Notes under the pieces: generated by a model
Databases searched by the model: none
Told to the model about the DNA's origin: nothing
What the model saw: only the letters and a program-made list of their open reading frames with translations
Part shown: one piece after another, positions 17,282-25,097 of the stretch
Layout of the letters: every line of letters starts with the position of its first letter
Numbering within the stretch: position 1 is the stretch's first letter
Source of the DNA: Thalassolituus sp. UBA674
GTDB taxonomy: Bacteria; Pseudomonadota; Gammaproteobacteria; Pseudomonadales; Oceanobacteraceae
DNA length: 40,568 bases
Direction: 5' to 3'
NCBI GenBank assembly: GCA_002298335.1
Contig: DBNK01000024.1
Location: 86,100 to 126,667, forward strand
Made by a program: the position numbers and the translations under genes

Positions 17282-17399
17282 CCATACCCGCACAGAATTG
17301 CCACGCCACTCACGACCCTCAGTGGGATAATCCGCAATGACATCCGCTGCTGAAATAAACCGGAATAATAAAAAGGAAGGAAGAGAGATACGGGGAAAT

Positions 17400-17476
17400 T
17401 GGTCGGGATGAGAGGATTTGAACCTCCGACCACCTGCACCCCATACAGGTGCGCTACCAGGCTGCGCTACATCCCG
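17400..17476 (-). tRNA. tRNA-Pro (anticodon GGG)
   Basis: Read on the minus strand, the acceptor stem CGGGATG pairs with CATCCCG, followed by the discriminator A and an encoded CCA (17402-17400). The D-arm contains AGCGCAGCCTGGTAGCGC. The anticodon stem CCTGT/GCAGG encloses the loop ATGGGGT, giving anticodon GGG. The T-arm carries GGTTCAAATCC. It strongly resembles the gammaproteobacterial tRNA-Pro(GGG). The total is 77 nt. Confidence 0.96.
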
Positions 17477-17556
17477 ACAAACCCACAGAACGTGGGATGG
17501 CCAGTATACTTAAGCGTATGAAAATTGGAAGTTTTTTTGCCCGTATGAAGGCTGCT

Positions 17557-17916
17557 TCACTCAAGGCGCAGCATTTCTTCCAGATCTTTCAGCTCACGGA
17601 TCATGTTCTTGATCAGAGCCTTATCCATCGCCACCGCATTGGAATCGCCCTCTTCAGACAGACGCTGACGGGCACCCCCAATGGTATAACCATCGTGATA
17701 CAGCAATGCGCGGATTTCACGGACGAGGATCACGTCCTGACGCTGATAGTAACGGCGGTTACCTGCCCGCTTCACGGGACTCAGCTGAGGAAATTCCTGC
17801 TCCCAGTAACGCAGGACATGCGGTTTGACATCACACAGTTCACTGACTTCACCAATCGTGAAGTAGCGTTTTGCAGGAATTGGCGGTAATTCGTTATTGT
17901 GGCTCGCTTCCAGCAT
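17557..17916 (-). CDS. MerR-family transcriptional regulator
   Basis: A 119-residue MerR protein with the winged helix-turn-helix at residues about 18-85: FTIGEVSELCDVKPHVLRYW followed by PVKRAGNRRYYQRQDV. A short C-terminal helix (about 95-118) would form the dimer coiled coil. There are no conserved effector cysteines, so the inducer, if any, is unknown. It overlaps the 3' end of ihfA by 23 bp, an arrangement seen in many gammaproteobacteria, and is probably the last gene of that operon. Confidence 0.9.
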   Translation of the reverse strand: MLEASHNNELPPIPAKRYFTIGEVSELCDVKPHVLRYWEQEFPQLSPVKRAGNRRYYQRQDVILVREIRALLYHDGYTIGGARQRLSEEGDSNAVAMDKALIKNMIRELKDLEEMLRLE

Positions 17917-18199
17917 AGGCCTCTACCCGGACTTTGAGTTTCTGGCCCGGCTTAAAGGTCACTACACGCCGGGCAGAGATAGGAATTTCTTCCCCTGTTT
18001 TTGGGTTTCTGCCCGGACGCTGGCGCTTGTCACGCAGATCAAAGTTACCGAAGCCCGATAACTTTACCTGTTCGTTACGGCTGAGACTGTCGCGGATTTC
18101 TTCAAAGAAGATATCCACCATATCCTTCGCCTCACGCTTATTCAGGCCGAGCTCTTCGAAGAGTTTCTCCGACAGCTCAGCTTTGGTCAGGGCGGTCAT
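17894..18199 (-). CDS. ihfA: integration host factor, alpha subunit
   Basis: A 101-residue HU/IHF-family protein. It matches IHF-alpha in length, in the N-terminal MTALTKAELSEKLFEELGLN, in KLSGFGNFDLRDK and in the DNA-intercalating arm (GRNPKTGEEIPI), where proline enters the minor groove. With IHF-beta it bends DNA at sigma-54 promoters and recombination sites. The start is 1 bp from the end of pheT, as in the E. coli pheST-ihfA operon. Confidence 0.97.
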   Translation of the reverse strand: MTALTKAELSEKLFEELGLNKREAKDMVDIFFEEIRDSLSRNEQVKLSGFGNFDLRDKRQRPGRNPKTGEEIPISARRVVTFKPGQKLKVRVEAYAGSEPQ

Positions 18200-18200
18200 A

Positions 18201-20579
18201 TTAACCCCTTAGCGTTGCTCCAAAACGATCCTTAAGGTGAGTAAGTATCTGATCTACAGACAAATTCACCTCGTCGTCAGTTAGAGTGCGCGAAGGATGT
18301 TGCCAGGTCAAGCCCAGGGCAAGACTTTTTCTATCAGGATCAATACCTTTGCCGACATATACGTCAAACAGGTTGAGATGTGTCAGGTACTCTCCTGCCA
18401 CCTCACGGATCGCGCTGAACAGCTGCTCGACAGGCAGATTCAACTCCGCCACCAGTGCGAGATCTCGGCGCATTTCCGGGAAACGGGAGATAGGAGTATA
18501 GGCCGGAACCTGGCGTTGTTGTACGGCATCCTGATCCATTTCGGCAACAATCAGGGGCTGCTTCACGCCAAGTTTCTTCTGGGTTTCCGGATGCAGGGTA
18601 CCGATCCAGCCGATGGCTTCGCCATTCTTGAGGATACGGGCAGTCTGCCCGGGATGCAGTGCCGGGTGCTGAGCCGGTGCGAAACTGAATACGGCGGCTT
18701 CACCACTGCGGGCAAACAGGGCTTCGATATCCCCTTTCAGGTCGAAGAAGTCGACGGCGGTATTATTGTCCGCGGTCCAGGCCTGCTCATCACGGGCACC
18801 ACAGATCAGCATGGACAGTGTCGGTGTCTGCGCCAGACCATCGCTACCCGGCACAAAGCGCAGACCGGTTTCAAACAGGCGGATGCGCGACTGCTGACGC
18901 TTGAGGTTGTAACCGGCCGCGCCGATCAGACCACTCCACAGACTGGTACGCATCACCGCCATATCTTCAGAGATCGGATTCAGTAGCGCCATAGGCTCAA
19001 CGTCCGGGTCCAGAATCTGCTGCTGAGCTTTCGAGATAAAGCTGTAGGTCACCACTTCCTGATAACCGCGGGCAATCAGCTGACGGCGCAGATCGCGCAG
19101 ACCAAGGCGGGCTTCCGGCACTGAGGCCAGAGGGACAGCCGCAGAGGGAGTGCGCACCGGCAGGCGGTTGTAGCCGTAAATGCGGGCAACTTCCTCGATC
19201 AGGTCAGCTTCGATGGCCATATCAAAACGGTAGCTCGGTGATTCCACCTGCCAGCCGTGCTCCAGCGCGGTCACTTCCATACCCAGACGACGCAGAATGT
19301 CTTCCACTTCGCCATCCGGCAGTTCCAGACTTAAAATCTGCGCCAGACGCTCACGGCGCAGGGTGATGGTCTTAGTCTCCGGCAGATCACCTTCACTGAC
19401 GACTTCAATCACCGGAGCGGCTTCACCGCCACAGATATCCAGAATCAGCTGAGTCGCACGCTCAATGGCAGTACGCGGCAGGTTGTAATCCACGCCGCGT
19501 TCAAAGCGGTGCGAAGCATCGGTGTGCAGGCCGTACTCACGGGCCTTACCAGCCAGAGCAATCGGACTGAAGAAGGCCGCTTCCAGCACCAGATCACGGG
19601 CATCCGGGCTGACACCGGAATCTTCACCGCCCATCACGCCGGCAATGCCCAGCGGACGTACGTGGTCGGCAATCACCAGGGTATCCGGCGTCAGAGTCAC
19701 TTCCTGACCGTCGAGCAAAGTCAGTTTTTCACCGGCTTCGGCCATACGGACACGGATACCACCCTGAATGCGGCTCATGTCGTAAGCGTGCAGTGGCTGG
19801 CCCTGTTCGAGCATCACAAAGTTGGTAATGTCGACCACAGGGTCGATGGAACGGATGCCACTGCGACGCAGCTTCTCGACCATCCACAGCGGAGTTTCAG
19901 CACCGACACGGACGTTGCGGATCACACGGGTAAGGAAACGCGGACAGGCCTTCGGCGCCGTCACTTCGACTTCCACATGATCGGATATCACAGGCGCAAC
20001 GGCGGGTACTTCCGGGCCATTAACCGCAACACGGAACAGCACACCCGCTTCACGGGCCAGACCGGCAATGCTCAGACAGTCGGCACGGTTCGGCGTCAGA
20101 TCGATATCGATGATGCTGTCGTTCAGGTTGAGGTACTCACGGAAATCCATACCGACAGTGGCAGACTCCGGCAGCTCCATCAGACCATCGCTGGCGTCAG
20201 ACAGACCCAACTCGGCCTCAGCACAGAGCATGCCGTTGGATTCCACACCGCGCAGTTTGGCTTTCTTGATTTTAAAATCGCCCGGGAGAACGGCACCGAT
20301 TTTTGCCATCGGCACTTTGATACCCGCACGCACATTCGGGGCGCCACAGACAATCTGGAAGGTCTCGGTGCCATCAGTCACCTGACACAGGCTCAGTTTA
20401 TCGGCATCCGGATGCTGTTCACGGCTGATGACATGACCCACCACCACGCCGGAGAACTCACCGGCCACGGCTTCGACACCGTCCACTTCCAGGCCGGCCA
20501 GGGTGTACTGATCCACCAGTTCCTGGGTACCGGCGTCAGGCTGTATCCATTCGCGCAACCACTGTTCGCTGAATTTCAT
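18201..20579 (-). CDS. pheT: phenylalanine-tRNA ligase, beta subunit
   Basis: A full-length PheT of 792 residues. The N-terminal half holds the EMAP-type tRNA-binding domain (about 40-150, with VVGHVISREQHPDADKLSLC), then the B3/B4 editing domain, the B5 domain and a catalytic-like core, ending in a C-terminal anticodon-binding domain (FDVYVGKGIDPDRKSLALG). It forms the alpha2-beta2 enzyme with PheS and removes misacylated tyrosine. Translated 22 bp after pheS. Confidence 0.98.
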   Translation of the reverse strand: MKFSEQWLREWIQPDAGTQELVDQYTLAGLEVDGVEAVAGEFSGVVVGHVISREQHPDADKLSLCQVTDGTETFQIVCGAPNVRAGIKVPMAKIGAVLPGDFKIKKAKLRGVESNGMLCAEAELGLSDASDGLMELPESATVGMDFREYLNLNDSIIDIDLTPNRADCLSIAGLAREAGVLFRVAVNGPEVPAVAPVISDHVEVEVTAPKACPRFLTRVIRNVRVGAETPLWMVEKLRRSGIRSIDPVVDITNFVMLEQGQPLHAYDMSRIQGGIRVRMAEAGEKLTLLDGQEVTLTPDTLVIADHVRPLGIAGVMGGEDSGVSPDARDLVLEAAFFSPIALAGKAREYGLHTDASHRFERGVDYNLPRTAIERATQLILDICGGEAAPVIEVVSEGDLPETKTITLRRERLAQILSLELPDGEVEDILRRLGMEVTALEHGWQVESPSYRFDMAIEADLIEEVARIYGYNRLPVRTPSAAVPLASVPEARLGLRDLRRQLIARGYQEVVTYSFISKAQQQILDPDVEPMALLNPISEDMAVMRTSLWSGLIGAAGYNLKRQQSRIRLFETGLRFVPGSDGLAQTPTLSMLICGARDEQAWTADNNTAVDFFDLKGDIEALFARSGEAAVFSFAPAQHPALHPGQTARILKNGEAIGWIGTLHPETQKKLGVKQPLIVAEMDQDAVQQRQVPAYTPISRFPEMRRDLALVAELNLPVEQLFSAIREVAGEYLTHLNLFDVYVGKGIDPDRKSLALGLTWQHPSRTLTDDEVNLSVDQILTHLKDRFGATLRG

Positions 20580-20601
20580 TTCGTATTCCTATTCGTCGGT
20601 A

Positions 20602-21606
20602 TTAATGGAACTGCTCAAGGAAGCGCAGATCGTTTTCAAAGAAGAGACGCAGGTCATTCACGCCGTAACGCAACATGGCCATACGCTCGATGCCCATACC
20701 GAAGGCAAATCCTGTATACACCTCAGGGTCGATTCCGACATGGCGGAAGACCTCCGGGTGCACCATGCCGCAACCGCCGATTTCCAGCCAGCCACGTTTG
20801 GTACCTTCTGCGGTCTCAACCACCCACTCAATATCGATCTCTGCCGACGGCTCAGTAAAGGGAAAATACGACGGGCGCAGACGCACCTTGGTTTCTTTTT
20901 CAAACAGCACACTGACGAACTCTTCAAGCGTGCCTTTGAGGTCAGCGAAGCTGATGCCTTTATCAACCACCAGGCCTTCCATCTGGTGGAACATAGGTGA
21001 GTGCGTCTGATCGTAATCGTTACGGTACACACGACCCGGGCAGATGATGCGGATCGGTGGCTGCTGGGCTTCCATAGTGCGCACCTGCACCGGCGATGTG
21101 TGTGTGCGCAGCAGTGTGGTGGCGTCAAAATAGAAGGTATCGTGCATCGCCCGCGCCGGGTGATGCGACGGAATATTCAGGGCTTCGAAGTTATGGAAGT
21201 CGTCTTCAATTTCCGGACCTTCCGCCACCTGATAACCGGCTTTGGTGAAGAAGTCTTCAATCCGCTCCAGCATGCGCGTGACCGGATGCAGACCACCCTG
21301 CTCCACGCCACGGCCCGGCAGGGTCACGTCGATGGTTTCAGCTGCCAGCTTGGCGCTCAGCGCTGCAGAGTCCAGTGCGGTTTTGCGCTCATTCAGAGCG
21401 GTCTGGACTTTGTCGCGGGCTTCGTTGATCACCGCGCCGATTTTCGGGCGGTCTTCCGGGGCAACGTTGCCAAGGTTTTTCATCAGGGCAGAGATTTCAC
21501 CCTTTTTGCCCAGATACTGTACGCGCACCTGATCAAGTGCCGCAGCATCGCTGGCTGCAGCCACGGCGTCCAGCGCCTGTTGGGTCAGGACTTCAAGATT
21601 TTCCAT
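20602..21606 (-). CDS. pheS: phenylalanine-tRNA ligase, alpha subunit
   Basis: A 334-residue class II synthetase catalytic subunit. An N-terminal coiled coil (about 1-85) carries VRVQYLGKKGEISALMKNLG. The class II motifs follow: HPARAMHDTFYFD, the motif 2 region PGRVYRNDYDQTHSPMFHQM, and motif 3 GIERMAMLRYG near the end. The start MENLEVLTQQ at 21606 matches the family N-terminus; an in-frame TTG extension to 21681 would begin inside the terminator hairpin and was rejected. The ribosome site before 21606 is weak. Confidence 0.97.
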   Translation of the reverse strand: MENLEVLTQQALDAVAAASDAAALDQVRVQYLGKKGEISALMKNLGNVAPEDRPKIGAVINEARDKVQTALNERKTALDSAALSAKLAAETIDVTLPGRGVEQGGLHPVTRMLERIEDFFTKAGYQVAEGPEIEDDFHNFEALNIPSHHPARAMHDTFYFDATTLLRTHTSPVQVRTMEAQQPPIRIICPGRVYRNDYDQTHSPMFHQMEGLVVDKGISFADLKGTLEEFVSVLFEKETKVRLRPSYFPFTEPSAEIDIEWVVETAEGTKRGWLEIGGCGMVHPEVFRHVGIDPEVYTGFAFGMGIERMAMLRYGVNDLRLFFENDLRFLEQFH

Positions 21607-21679
21607 CAGTTTGGTCCGGAGTTGGGTTCTGCATCCGGTTTCACGCTGAGCGGATACAGAAAAAATTCGGTTTTTATGC

Positions 21680-21720
21680 AAAAAAATAGGGGAGGTCTTT
21701 CAGTGAAAGCCACTCCCCTA
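21680..21720 (-). terminator. terminator or attenuator between rplT and pheS
   Basis: On the minus strand TAGGGGAG (21720-21713) pairs with CTCCCCTA (21694-21687), with an inner CTTTC/GAAAG stem, followed by seven T. It is an excellent intrinsic terminator 50 bp after rplT and before pheS. Its location equals that of the E. coli pheST attenuator, but no leader peptide with Phe codons is visible upstream. Confidence 0.85.
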
Positions 21721-21728
21721 CTTGGTCA

Positions 21729-21749
21729 GCTGAGGTCTGTGACCTCAGC
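21729..21749 (-). promoter_or_regulatory. upstream hairpin able to compete with the pheS terminator
   Basis: GCTGAGGTC-ACA-GACCTCAGC (minus strand) is a perfect 9-bp stem directly after rplT. Its 5' arm GAGGTC is also complementary to GACCTC in the 3' side of the following terminator, so the two structures could be alternatives. Confidence 0.45.
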
Positions 21750-21770
21750 CGTTCCGGTAACCCGGACGTA

Positions 21771-22124
21771 TTACAGGCTGGACTTGGCTTTTTCTACCAG
21801 AGCCGCAAACGCTGCTTTTTCATTCACAGCCAGATCAGCCAGCACTTTACGGTCAATTTCAACAGTGGCTTTTTTCAGGCCATTGATGAATTTGCTGTAA
21901 GACAGACCGTTCAGACGGGCACCGGCGTTGATACGCGCAATCCACAGCTGACGGAACTGACGCTTACGCTGACGACGGTCACGGTAAGCATACTGACCAG
22001 CTTTGATAACAGCCTGTTTGGCAACACGGAATACGCGGCTACGCGCTCCATAGTAACCTTTAGCCTGCTTCATAATCTTTTTGTGACGACGACGGGCGAT
22101 CACACCACGCTTAACACGAGCCAT
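21771..22124 (-). CDS. rplT: 50S ribosomal protein L20
   Basis: A 117-residue L20 of standard length with the basic N-terminal extension (ARVKRGVIARRRHKKIMKQA) and the globular domain containing LNGLSYSKFINGLKKA. It binds 23S rRNA early in large-subunit assembly and in E. coli also represses rpmI-rplT translation by binding the leader mRNA. It lies 22 bp after rpmI. Confidence 0.99.
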   Translation of the reverse strand: MARVKRGVIARRRHKKIMKQAKGYYGARSRVFRVAKQAVIKAGQYAYRDRRQRKRQFRQLWIARINAGARLNGLSYSKFINGLKKATVEIDRKVLADLAVNEKAAFAALVEKAKSSL

Positions 22125-22146
22125 AGTTTATTCTCCTGATCCGAAA

Positions 22147-22341
22147 TTAAAGGTTTGGCAGCATGCGCAGAACAAGTTTCTTGTCTGCTGCGTTCAGCTG
22201 GGTCATACCACGAAGATGACGCTTACGCTTGGTGCTCTTCTTGGTCAGGATATGGCTGCGGAAAGCTTTACGGTGTTTGAAACCATTCGCAGTTTTCTTG
22301 AAGCGCTTGGCAGCGCCGCTCTTAGTTTTGATCTTAGGCAT
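22147..22341 (-). CDS. rpmI: 50S ribosomal protein L35
   Basis: A 64-residue L35, very basic, with the family sequence MPKIKTKSGAAKRFKKTANG and the C-terminal DKKLVLRMLPNL. It sits between infC and rplT, the usual order. The 163-bp gap from infC holds two strong hairpins, which suggests autogenous control by L20 as in E. coli (inference). Confidence 0.99.
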   Translation of the reverse strand: MPKIKTKSGAAKRFKKTANGFKHRKAFRSHILTKKSTKRKRHLRGMTQLNAADKKLVLRMLPNL

Positions 22342-22404
22342 CTTCTTTCTCCAGAGTTATGGAACGTACAGAAACTAAGGGCCTGTACAATTCCTGCCGC
22401 TTTG

Positions 22405-22440
22405 CAGACAGTCTGATACACCTTGGTTTCAGGCTGTCTG
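22405..22440 (-). promoter_or_regulatory. 11-bp hairpin in the rpmI leader
   Basis: CAGACAGTCTG (22405-22415) and CAGGCTGTCTG (22430-22440) form an 11-bp stem with one G-U pair or mismatch around a 14-nt loop, between infC and rpmI. It is a candidate part of an L20-binding leader structure. Confidence 0.45.
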
Positions 22441-22459
22441 AGTGTCTGGCAGAACAACA

Positions 22460-22481
22460 AACCCCGGCAGAGGCCGGGGTT
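22460..22481 (-). terminator. GC-rich hairpin after infC
   Basis: AACCCCGGC-CTCT-GCCGGGGTT on the minus strand is a perfect 9-bp stem followed by TGTTGTTC, 23 bp past the infC stop. It is a moderate intrinsic terminator that may attenuate transcription into rpmI. Confidence 0.6.
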
Positions 22482-22504
22482 CCGTTATCCGTTTAGGAAC
22501 CAGA

Positions 22505-23050
22505 CTACTTCTTTTTAATCGGGGCGATGACCATGACCATCTGACGCCCTTCCATCTTGGGATGTTGCTCGACGTTGCCCAGTTCAGCCAGATCAGCCTC
22601 AACGCGCTTCATCAGCTCCATACCAATGTTCTGGTGGGCCATCTCACGGCCACGGAAACGCAGCGAAACTTTCGCCTTGTCGCCGCCTTCCAGGAAACGT
22701 TTCAGATTACGAAGTTTAATCTGATAGTCACCTTCTTCAGTGCCCGGACGGAATTTGATTTCCTTAATCTGGACCTGATGCTGTTTCTTTTTGGCTTCGG
22801 CTTTCTGCTTTTTCTCTTCGTAAAGCTTTTTACCGAAATCCATGATCTTACAGACGATGGGGTCACCATCGGAGATCTGTACCAGATCCAGTTCGGCTTC
22901 TTCTGCCGCCTCAAGTGCCTGTTCGATACTGACAACGCCAACCATCTCGCCATCAGCACCAATTAAACGAACCTCGTTTGCACGAATGTTGTCGTTTATC
23001 GCAGCTCTCTCTTCACGGCCGCCTCTTCTGCTATCTTTTCTGATACTCAC
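22505..23050 (-). CDS. infC: translation initiation factor IF-3
   Basis: A protein of about 180 residues with both IF-3 domains: N-terminal (INDNIRANEVRLIGADGEMV, DLVQISDGDPIVCKIMDFGK), a lysine-rich linker, and C-terminal (EIKFRPGTEEGDYQIKLRN, VSLRFRGREMAHQNIG). It enforces start-codon fidelity on the 30S subunit. The boundary shown uses the GTG at 23050, which overlaps the thrS stop, but GGAG lies only 2 nt before it. The ATC codon at 23044-23042 has the ideal 8-nt spacing and is the more likely true start, as infC typically uses AUU/AUC for autoregulation. Confidence 0.96.
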   Translation of the reverse strand: MSIRKDSRRGGREERAAINDNIRANEVRLIGADGEMVGVVSIEQALEAAEEAELDLVQISDGDPIVCKIMDFGKKLYEEKKQKAEAKKKQHQVQIKEIKFRPGTEEGDYQIKLRNLKRFLEGGDKAKVSLRFRGREMAHQNIGMELMKRVEADLAELGNVEQHPKMEGRQMVMVIAPIKKK

Positions 23051-24978
23051 TTCTCCATCTGAAAACGGCCGCGCTGTGCAATACTCTCTTCGAGTATGCT
23101 GATAAAGTCTTCCAGGGACAGGGTACCCAGATCATCCCCTTTACGGGTACGGACAGCGACGGAGCCGGTTTCTTTCTCTTTATCCCCTACCACCAGCAGG
23201 TAAGGAACCCGGTTAATTGTGTGCTCGCGGATTTTAAAGCCGATCTTCTCGTTTCTCAAGTCCGCTTCGGCCCGAAAACCCAGTGATTTCAGCTTTTTAG
23301 CCAGGTTTTCGCAGTATTCTGCCTGATTATCGGTGATATTCAGTACAGAGACCTGCTGCGGAGCCAGCCAAGGCGGCATGGCTCCCGCGTAATGTTCGAT
23401 CAGAATACCGACAAAACGCTCGAAGGAACCAAGGATAGCACGATGCAGCATCACCGGCGTTTTACGTTCGCCGTCTTCATCAACAAACTGGGCACCAAGA
23501 CGCTCCGGCAGCATGAAGTCGAGCTGGATAGTGCCGCACTGCCACACACGGTTGAGGCAGTCGCGCAGTGAGAATTCGATCTTAGGGCCGTAGAAGGCAC
23601 CTTCACCCGGCTGCAGCTCCCACTTCAGACCGGCTTCGTTCAGAGCGTCTTCCAGTGCGGCTTCGGCTTCATCCCACAGAGCGTCGTCACCGATACGGCC
23701 TTCGGGACGGGTCGACAGCTTCATTTCCACATCGTCAAAACCGAAGTCGCGGTAGACATCCAGCGTCAGCTTGATGAAATCAGCCGCTTCACGACGGATC
23801 TGGCTGCGCGAACAGAAGATGTGCGCGTCATCCTGAGTAAAGCCACGCACGCGCATGATGCCGTGCAGCGCACCGGATGGCTCGTTACGGTGACAGGAAC
23901 CGAATTCAGCCAGACGCAGCGGCAGCTCGCGATAGCTCTTCAGCCCCTGATTGAACACCTGAATGTGACACGGGCAGTTCATCGGCTTCACCGCGTAGGT
24001 GCGCTTTTCCGACTCAGTCACAAACATGGCGTCGGAATAGTGTTCCCAGTGACCGGATTTCTCCCAGAGGGCGCGATCCACCACCTGCGGGGTTTTGATT
24101 TCTTTATAACCCGCGTCCTGCTGCACTTTACGCATGTACTGTTCCAGCACCTGCCACATGGTCCAGCCGTTCGGATGCCAGAACACCATGCCCGGCGCTT
24201 CTTCCTGCAGGTGGAACAGGTCCAGCTGCTTGGCCAGTTTACGGTGATCGCGTTTTTCAGCTTCTTCAATACGGGTAATGTAGGCCTTCAGGTCTTTCTT
24301 ATCGTTCCAGGCGGTACCATAGATGCGCTGCAGCTGAGCGTTCTTGGCATCACCGCGCCAGTAAGCACCGGACACGCGCTGCAGTTTGAACACGCGCATC
24401 ACGCGGGTGTTCGGCACGTGCGGGCCACGACACATGTCGATGTATTCTTCGTGATGGTACAGACCAACCGCAGTCTCGCCCTTCTCAATCAGATCGTCGA
24501 TCAGCTCAACCTTGTAGTCTTCGTGACGGTCAACAAACACGCGGCGGGCTTCATCGATCGGCGTCATCTTTTTGATGACGTCATAATCTTTTTTGATCAG
24601 CTCCTGCACACGTTTTTCGATGGTCTGCAGATCTTCCGGCGTGAACGGACGCTCGTACTCAATATCATAATAAAAGCCGTCCTCAATCACCGGGCCGATG
24701 GCCATTTTGGCGGTTGGATACAGCTGCTTGACGGCGTGGCCCACGAGGTGTGCAAACGAGTGACGGATAACTTCCAGACCTTCCTGATCACGGCCGGTGA
24801 TCAGAGTGATGTCCGCGTCGTCAGTGATCAGTTCACAGGCGTCCACCAGCTGACCGTTGATACGGCCGCACACGGTGGCTTTTGCCAGACCGGGGCCAAT
24901 ATCTTCGGCCACCTGCATCAGGGTGACGGGGTGATCAAATTCGCGTTTGGAACCATCAGGAAGGGTAATAACAGGCAT
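23047..24978 (-). CDS. thrS: threonine-tRNA ligase
   Basis: A 643-residue ThrRS of standard length. Domains in order: TGS (1-62, starting MPVITLPDGSKREFDHPVTL), the editing domain with HSFAHLVGHAVKQLYP, the class II core with motif 2 (FGSCHRNEPSGALHGIMRVR, including the zinc-ligand-like cysteine) and the C-terminal anticodon-binding domain (VSVLNITDNQAEYCENLAKK). It charges tRNA-Thr and clears Ser-tRNA-Thr. The leader carries a hairpin that mimics the tRNA-Thr anticodon loop, upstream of the AAGGA ribosome site, suggesting translational autoregulation as in E. coli. Confidence 0.98.
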   Translation of the reverse strand: MPVITLPDGSKREFDHPVTLMQVAEDIGPGLAKATVCGRINGQLVDACELITDDADITLITGRDQEGLEVIRHSFAHLVGHAVKQLYPTAKMAIGPVIEDGFYYDIEYERPFTPEDLQTIEKRVQELIKKDYDVIKKMTPIDEARRVFVDRHEDYKVELIDDLIEKGETAVGLYHHEEYIDMCRGPHVPNTRVMRVFKLQRVSGAYWRGDAKNAQLQRIYGTAWNDKKDLKAYITRIEEAEKRDHRKLAKQLDLFHLQEEAPGMVFWHPNGWTMWQVLEQYMRKVQQDAGYKEIKTPQVVDRALWEKSGHWEHYSDAMFVTESEKRTYAVKPMNCPCHIQVFNQGLKSYRELPLRLAEFGSCHRNEPSGALHGIMRVRGFTQDDAHIFCSRSQIRREAADFIKLTLDVYRDFGFDDVEMKLSTRPEGRIGDDALWDEAEAALEDALNEAGLKWELQPGEGAFYGPKIEFSLRDCLNRVWQCGTIQLDFMLPERLGAQFVDEDGERKTPVMLHRAILGSFERFVGILIEHYAGAMPPWLAPQQVSVLNITDNQAEYCENLAKKLKSLGFRAEADLRNEKIGFKIREHTINRVPYLLVVGDKEKETGSVAVRTRKGDDLGTLSLEDFISILEESIAQRGRFQMEK

Positions 24979-24996
24979 AGCAGGTCCTTATCAGTG

Positions 24997-25017
24997 GTGG
25001 CCCCTACGACAGGCCAC
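24997..25017 (-). promoter_or_regulatory. thrS translational operator: tRNA-Thr anticodon-arm mimic
   Basis: On the minus strand GTGGCCT-GTCGTAG-GGGCCAC folds as a 7-bp stem (one G-U) with a 7-nt loop. In tRNA numbering the loop reads G32 U33 C34 G35 U36 A37 G38, so it presents anticodon CGU for threonine. It ends 7 nt before the AAGGA ribosome site of thrS, the place of operator domain 2 in E. coli thrS mRNA. Confidence 0.65.
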
Positions 25018-25056
25018 ATGAGTGTGTCGGTAAATCGGAAATAAAAAAGAGGCGTT

Positions 25057-25085
25057 ACTCTACAGGCCGGAAAATACCCTGTAAA
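25057..25085 (-). promoter_or_regulatory. thrS promoter
   Basis: On the minus strand TTTACA (-35, 25085-25080) and TAGAGT (-10, 25062-25057) are separated by 17 bp. Transcription from here would make a leader of about 70 nt containing the anticodon-mimic hairpin. Confidence 0.6.
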
Positions 25086-25097
25086 CAGCTGCGACGG

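Noticed and set aside
17400..17476. The tRNA-Pro gene as an attachment site of an integrated element
   Set aside because: No integrase gene and no repeat of the tRNA 3' end are seen on either side.
19509..20858. A 449-residue open frame on the plus strand
   Set aside because: It lies antisense to pheT and pheS, whose full-length products are unmistakable; the translated sequence is low-complexity (His/Gln/Thr-rich) and has no ribosome site.
21650..21770. A pheM-like leader peptide before pheS
   Set aside because: No ATG or TTG frame precedes the terminator. A GTG-started frame does exist but it begins within the terminator hairpin and meets its Phe codons only in and after the T-run.
23821..25044. 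A 407-residue plus-strand frame opposite thrS
   Set aside because: Shadow of a highly conserved gene in a GC-rich codon pattern; no start signal and no family pattern.
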